Below are positions 30,194-34,348 of a stretch of DNA of 34,348 nucleotides, one piece after another. The position numbers and the translations under genes are program-made. The stretch is from Bondarzewia mesenterica (taxonomy: Eukaryota > Basidiomycota > Agaricomycetes > Russulales > Bondarzewiaceae), in contig SGPL01000278.1 of the NCBI GenBank assembly GCA_004802705.1, positions 1-34,348 on the forward strand, written 5' to 3'. The notes under the pieces are model-generated. The model was given only the letters and a program-made list of their open reading frames with translations, was not told the origin of the DNA and did no database searches. How positions within the stretch are numbered: the stretch's first letter is position 1; every line of letters starts with the position of its first letter.

Positions 30194-31111
30194 ATGGACG
30201 AATTGGAGAAGAGGACAAGGGAGGCAAGGGCGGCAAAGTTGAGGGCCGAGGAGAGCACAAGGCGGGCCAAGGAGGAAAAGAGATGGGCGAATGCTGGACA
30301 GAAGGCTGCTGAGGCGAAGGCAGCAGCAGCGAACAAGCGGGCCAAGGACGAAGAGGCAGCACGAAAGGAAGCAGAAAGGAATTTGAGGGAAGGCATCCAA
30401 CCGATTACCTGGCCCAGCAAGGAGGAGATCGCGTCGGCCAAACAACGTCTCCAGTACAAGGAGGGCATGTTGCACTTCGCCATCGCCGGGGTCGCTGGCA
30501 GTGGCAAGTCCTCGCTGAGTAATGCCTTTCGCGGGGTGCGCAACAATGCACGAGACGCGTGCCCTACGGGCATCATCGAGACCACCACCGTCATCACCCG
30601 CTATGCCGACCCCAACTCCGCGACCCCCATCGTCTGGTACGACGTCCCGGGCGCGGGCACGCTGAAGGCTCCCGGCTGGCAGTACTTCAACGCCCAAGGC
30701 CTCTGCATTTTTGATTGCATCATCGTCCTCTTCGACAATCGCTTCACCGCGACGGACGTCGCAATCCTCAAGTATTGCGTGGGGTTAAATATCCCCACCT
30801 ACATCGTCCGCTCAAAGTCCAACCAGCACATCCTGAACATGAGGACGGACATGGGGTATGAGGATGAAGAGGACGAGGGAAAGCGTCGCATGATATACTC
30901 CATGGCACGCACTAGTTTCATCGAGGAAACCCGCCAGAGGGTCGAGCACAACCTCCGCGAGGCCAAGCTACCTCAGCAAAAGGTCTATATCATCTCCAAA
31001 GATGCTTTGGTGATGGTCGTCAACGGGAGGACACCCAAAGACCCCATCGACGAATTGGAGCTTCTTCATGACCTGTTGTCTAAAGCGAGCGCGAGGCAAT
31101 CCAAGAAGTAA
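30194..31111 (+). CDS. IRG-like dynamin-type GTPase
   Basis: Relatives of vertebrate immunity-related GTPases act on membranes; fungal members are known but their role is unclear. The N-terminal 90 residues are a charged coil (EARAAKLRAEESTRRAKEEK). P-loop GVAGSGKSS near residue 103, then FRGVRNNARDACPTGIIETT (switch I Thr), DVPGAGT (G3, DxPG). The G4 position reads VRSKSN, with Asn where a guanine-binding Asp is expected. A C-terminal helical part ends SKASARQSKK. About 305 residues, shorter than vertebrate IRGs. The same frame is open upstream to 29945 without an ATG and encodes a hydrophobic segment (IVSVATSAITGVVFDITNLV). An upstream exon from ATG 29898 spliced 29952-30031 would add it in frame, so the true start is uncertain. 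Confidence 0.8.
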   Translation: MDELEKRTREARAAKLRAEESTRRAKEEKRWANAGQKAAEAKAAAANKRAKDEEAARKEAERNLREGIQPITWPSKEEIASAKQRLQYKEGMLHFAIAGVAGSGKSSLSNAFRGVRNNARDACPTGIIETTTVITRYADPNSATPIVWYDVPGAGTLKAPGWQYFNAQGLCIFDCIIVLFDNRFTATDVAILKYCVGLNIPTYIVRSKSNQHILNMRTDMGYEDEEDEGKRRMIYSMARTSFIEETRQRVEHNLREAKLPQQKVYIISKDALVMVVNGRTPKDPIDELELLHDLLSKASARQSKK

Positions 31112-32381
31112 CCTCACAATCATTTTCACTACTAGGCCAACCCCGGATGTTTTTCAGATATTTTCATCGTGTTGTACATACTATGCCGCATCGATTTTCA
31201 GAAAAAGTTTCGGGTAAGACGATAGATGCACTTGACTGAAGGAACGTGAACGCACCATTTCAAAAGTCGCAAGCATCGCAAAGAGCGCAGGAAAAAGTCA
31301 AGGAAAAAGTTCAACACGAAGTCTGGCTCAAAGAAGTGAACAGCTGCTGACGTCATACATAAGTGAGGAAGCATTCCGAAACGAGTTGACCACCAATCAG
31401 AGCCCAGGAATCTTTCGGATTCGGACAAGCTCAGGGCTACGGTTTTAAAAAGAATCAATCAATCTCAACTTCGGACTCTGCAAGCGGAATCAATCTTGAA
31501 CTTGTTGAACTCATTCTGTACGCTCCAGCTCGCAAGCACTTCCTCCTCCTCGAGGCTCGGGTTACTTAGCAGTATCAAATCTCAAGATTCTTTTTTACCG
31601 CGAGGACCCTGCCTTCTCTCCTTGGCTGTCCCGGACTCGCGTTGAAGGTNNNNGTCAANANTCNANNCTTNNTNNNCCTCGGTGTGGTTGGTGTGCAGGG
31701 CCCGACTCGACGCAGAGTGCATGCAGACTCCAGATCAAAACTTTTCGGAATACCTTCCTATTCTTTCCTATTGCTACTTATTCAAGAGATACCGATTGAC
31801 CAGAATCTTNTTNGTGGANTNNNGNTTCTNANTNTCTGACTGTNGATGTAACGTTTCTCCATGNACCATCTNCATTCATTTCAACCANCTTNACGGATTG
31901 AATGCTANGTACTGTACATCCCTGCCAGGTCACCTGGATCAAGAATCCGAGTTGCCATGATGCGACGCTTCCAAACCTTCCTNTCCTCAAAGCCTCAAGT
32001 CATCCGCGTCATCCGTTCTGAACGGCTTCGAAGCTTCCTTTTCAGGCGTTTCTTGTACTTCGTGCTGTTCGATACTTTCTGTACGCCGCGACGATCACTT
32101 AATCGAACACTCGTTCTCCTGCCATTCGAGCGCCAATCCCTCCATCCAACGTCGCAACTCACTACTCGGTATCAGCGCACATGTACATACTTATGCTCCC
32201 GAGTCATCTGCTATGTATGTACANCNTCCTACGCATGCAGGATAGTAAAAACTGTTGTCGCCATCAGGGGACAACGATCATCTCGGTCAAAGCCCTTTAT
32301 GCTCACNTGCCGNGNCGCGGTTGGTAGCCCACCCATGCAAAAGAATCCATACACTCNCACTCGNGCCACCCGCGCGCACGT
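31112..32381. other. no clear gene; N-rich from 31650
   Basis: The 3' flank of the GTPase gene, then sequence with many Ns (31650-31680, 31810-31920). Frames at 31640-32385 have no convincing composition. This may include the 5' part of the gene beginning at 32382. Confidence 0.35.
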
Positions 32382-34348
32382 ATGAATAATACAGAAGTNC
32401 TCCAGATCNCCGAGGCAGTNTCAGNNTGTGCCATCCACCCAATTTCTCGTNCCNANCATCGCGACACTNNAAAAGNGCCGTCGATCCTCCTCCTCCCTCC
32501 CTTCTGCACATTCCCTCCCACTATTANCGACTTACCATCCGTNCGCCAGCAGCCCTTCCATAAAAGNNTCTCTGGATCTCACTCAACAAGCATACTCAAT
32601 AGAGAAGAAGACANGTTNGTCTTCCGCTCTATTCTCACCTACTTGGTGGCCACCCTCATGGTGAACACACCATTGCGGTCGGCCCTAATCCAGGGNTTCT
32701 CCCCGTCCATCTCCTCATCTTACTCACCGGTATNCACGCTCTCAACCATTGTCCGCAAGCTCATCCAAGGATGCGAGCCTATAACGATATTATCGGAATT
32801 GCCTCATGCGGCNGTCANGGNCACCCGGNCGTACAAAGCNCNTNTTCCTCCGTCCTGCGTGATNGANACCTACGGACCTCANNCTATGNGCACGCCCNTT
32901 CGCGTTGAAAGNTGGAACGANACCGNNGCTGGNTCACGAACTTATNACAANATCGGCAANATGCCCGCCNCGGAAATCCCAGGCGAATATGGTGGCATGT
33001 ATGNATNTGTANTGGCACTGACACTCACCTTTNGTACACTCATCGGACTGCGCTTGGTACGTGTCTTCTTTTTCGANGNTCNAATGTCCATCAAGAGCCA
33101 AGCATTCATCTCNATCGNNGCATTTCGTGCAGATCTTCAACAAGCNCNGNNCNNGTCGNGCTGGTCNCTTCTCGGATAATGCTTGGCCNGAAACGTCGAN
33201 GCCACCATCGTTCCAGCTGGATGAAGTCNTCTCGCNCGCACCGGTGTGTAAAATGGATGATTNTGCNGATTGAGTCTTGTCACGANCTGAACTCGTGCCC
33301 TCTGNAGGAAACATTCGACGTTTCCGCGCTCTTGGAANNGNCCATTGTCGCGACGGAGTCAGTGATCATCGGCGACCCTANAGCNCACNCAANTNAAAGC
33401 CTCACCATNNTCTCTGCGCACCCTGCCCTGGCCTCGGTTACCCCGCTCCCTAGTCAGATTTGCATTCANGTCGAANGCCCTGNGTTGNAANCATNCAATG
33501 CCNCTACGTCATCGAACACCAATGTACCTTCTTCCCTTCAGTCCACTGTTGCCGTGAATTCGTCCTCCACTCCCCACGTTCATANAGACCTACCTGNCTG
33601 GGCCGCAGNACTAGCAGATCAACCCAANCAATCAAACGACAACGGTTCATCTGTCGGNTCGAACGATAANAANNCGCGCGGCGCTCGTCAAGGCTCATAT
33701 GCATCCGACGCCGCGCGCNGTCTGAACNANAAAAACATCAACGGAGGTCTGGCCGCGTCGATACACGCCCNCAACAACGCTCATGCAGGNGTAGCGTCGG
33801 AATCGACTTGTCGTGGCAAGGCNACNCAGGNTGGACATGATCGATGCGGCTGTGGATGCTGGGATGGTGGTGCGCTGGACTACCACTACAGCGAGCGCAA
33901 CGCACGGGGACGCATGTATTTCGACCATTGCAACGACAACGGTCTATCACATTCGATCCAGGCTCTGACTCATGAGTTTCCGACATCAGCGCTCCCTGGC
34001 TCTAGCATCCACGCATTGATCCATGCCCTAACACCNTCGGCANCCACACCTGGCGCAGCCGCATCATCGGACGAGTCCCAGCCANCCACCTCCGAGCCAG
34101 ATCACTCAAAACCCGCGGTCAGTGTGCCCCAGGAAGACGGGAGCGACGAGGAAAACTTCGTCTACCCGGTTGGACTGGAGGCATCGGTTGATACTGACTT
34201 GGAGGGTAACGGTGCCGATTCCGAGGTGGTTTCTGTNACTCAGGACGATGGTGAGATGCCTNTTCCTTTTGAGCCCAATGCATCNACTGAACGTCTTANN
34301 ANGNNNTACGTCTNNNCTAGATGCANTGTCNNNACNANNNGCNNTGGA
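32382..34348 (+). CDS. unrecognised spliced gene, runs off right edge
   Basis: ATG 32382 (MNNTE). Exon 32382-33056, intron 33057-33132 (76 bases, GTACGT...TGCAG), exon 33133-33243, intron 33244-33307 (64 bases, GTGTGT...CTGNAG), exon from 33308 to beyond the window. These two splices convert three overlapping frames into one, and the last frame is open for over 1 kb, which argues strongly for coding. The first exon has FRSILTYLVATLMVNTPLRS, EIPGEYGGMY and a hydrophobic ALTLTF.TLIGLRL that may be a membrane helix. The second has FSDNAWPETS and PPSFQLDEV. The third is Ser/Thr/Asn-rich, with a short Cys cluster RCGCGCWDGGALDYHYSERN, HSIQALTHEF, then an acidic tail (EDGSDEENFVYPVG, VTQDDGEMP). 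No family recognised. Ns prevent a full translation. Confidence 0.5.

Noticed and set aside
31861..32385. 174-codon plus-strand frame rich in Arg and Ser
   Set aside because: Composition looks like non-coding DNA read in frame, with several Ns and no motif; may be 5' leader of the next gene.

Overview
The window looks like draft-quality genomic DNA from a mushroom-forming basidiomycete (Agaricomycetes). The grounds are short introns (about 49-76 bases, GT...AG) and gene families I know mainly from that group: a DUF6698-like protein, a TPR-CHAT protein, a Ulp1-type SUMO protease, a fungal IRG-like GTPase and a DIRS-type retroelement. Single-base Ns are scattered and cluster in the element-rich parts and at the right end.

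Layout. 1-1160: minus-strand wreck of a guanine deaminase gene with a triplicated exon and several disabling changes. 1160-3790: no gene seen, only weak old repeats. 3793-5168: spliced minus-strand DUF6698-like gene. 5198-5580: two small tandem repeat arrays. 5719-6657: three-exon plus-strand gene for a small Cys-rich protein with a SUMO-interacting-like motif. 6719-7222: fragment resembling a transposase leader. 7479-10008: seven-exon Ulp1-like cysteine protease gene. 10103-15972: DIRS-like retroelement (minus strand: gag with zinc knuckle, reverse transcriptase-RNase H, tyrosine recombinase), flanked by 331-base direct repeats identical outside Ns. 17440-18830: two decayed gene copies, an IRG-like GTPase relic and a shrunken copy of the gene at 21815-23179. 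19470-21728: multi-exon gene with a possible PD-(D/E)XK nuclease core. 24255-27878: TPR-CHAT gene with one frameshift. 30194-31111: intact IRG-like GTPase. 32382 to the right edge: spliced, unrecognised gene.

Themes. First, SUMO biology: a Ulp1-type protease lies next to a small zinc-binding protein carrying a VIDLT motif. Second, a retroelement end lies 95 bases upstream of the Ulp1 start codon, in the orientation that would drive transcription into it. Third, a CHAT protease and a dynamin-like IRG GTPase are divergent neighbours, with relics of related genes nearby, which suits a fast-evolving gene island that may serve defence or self-recognition (inference). Several disabling stops fit CpG-to-TpG decay. 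Nothing was aligned or searched; family names come from recognised motifs, and exon edges from splice signals and frame continuity.
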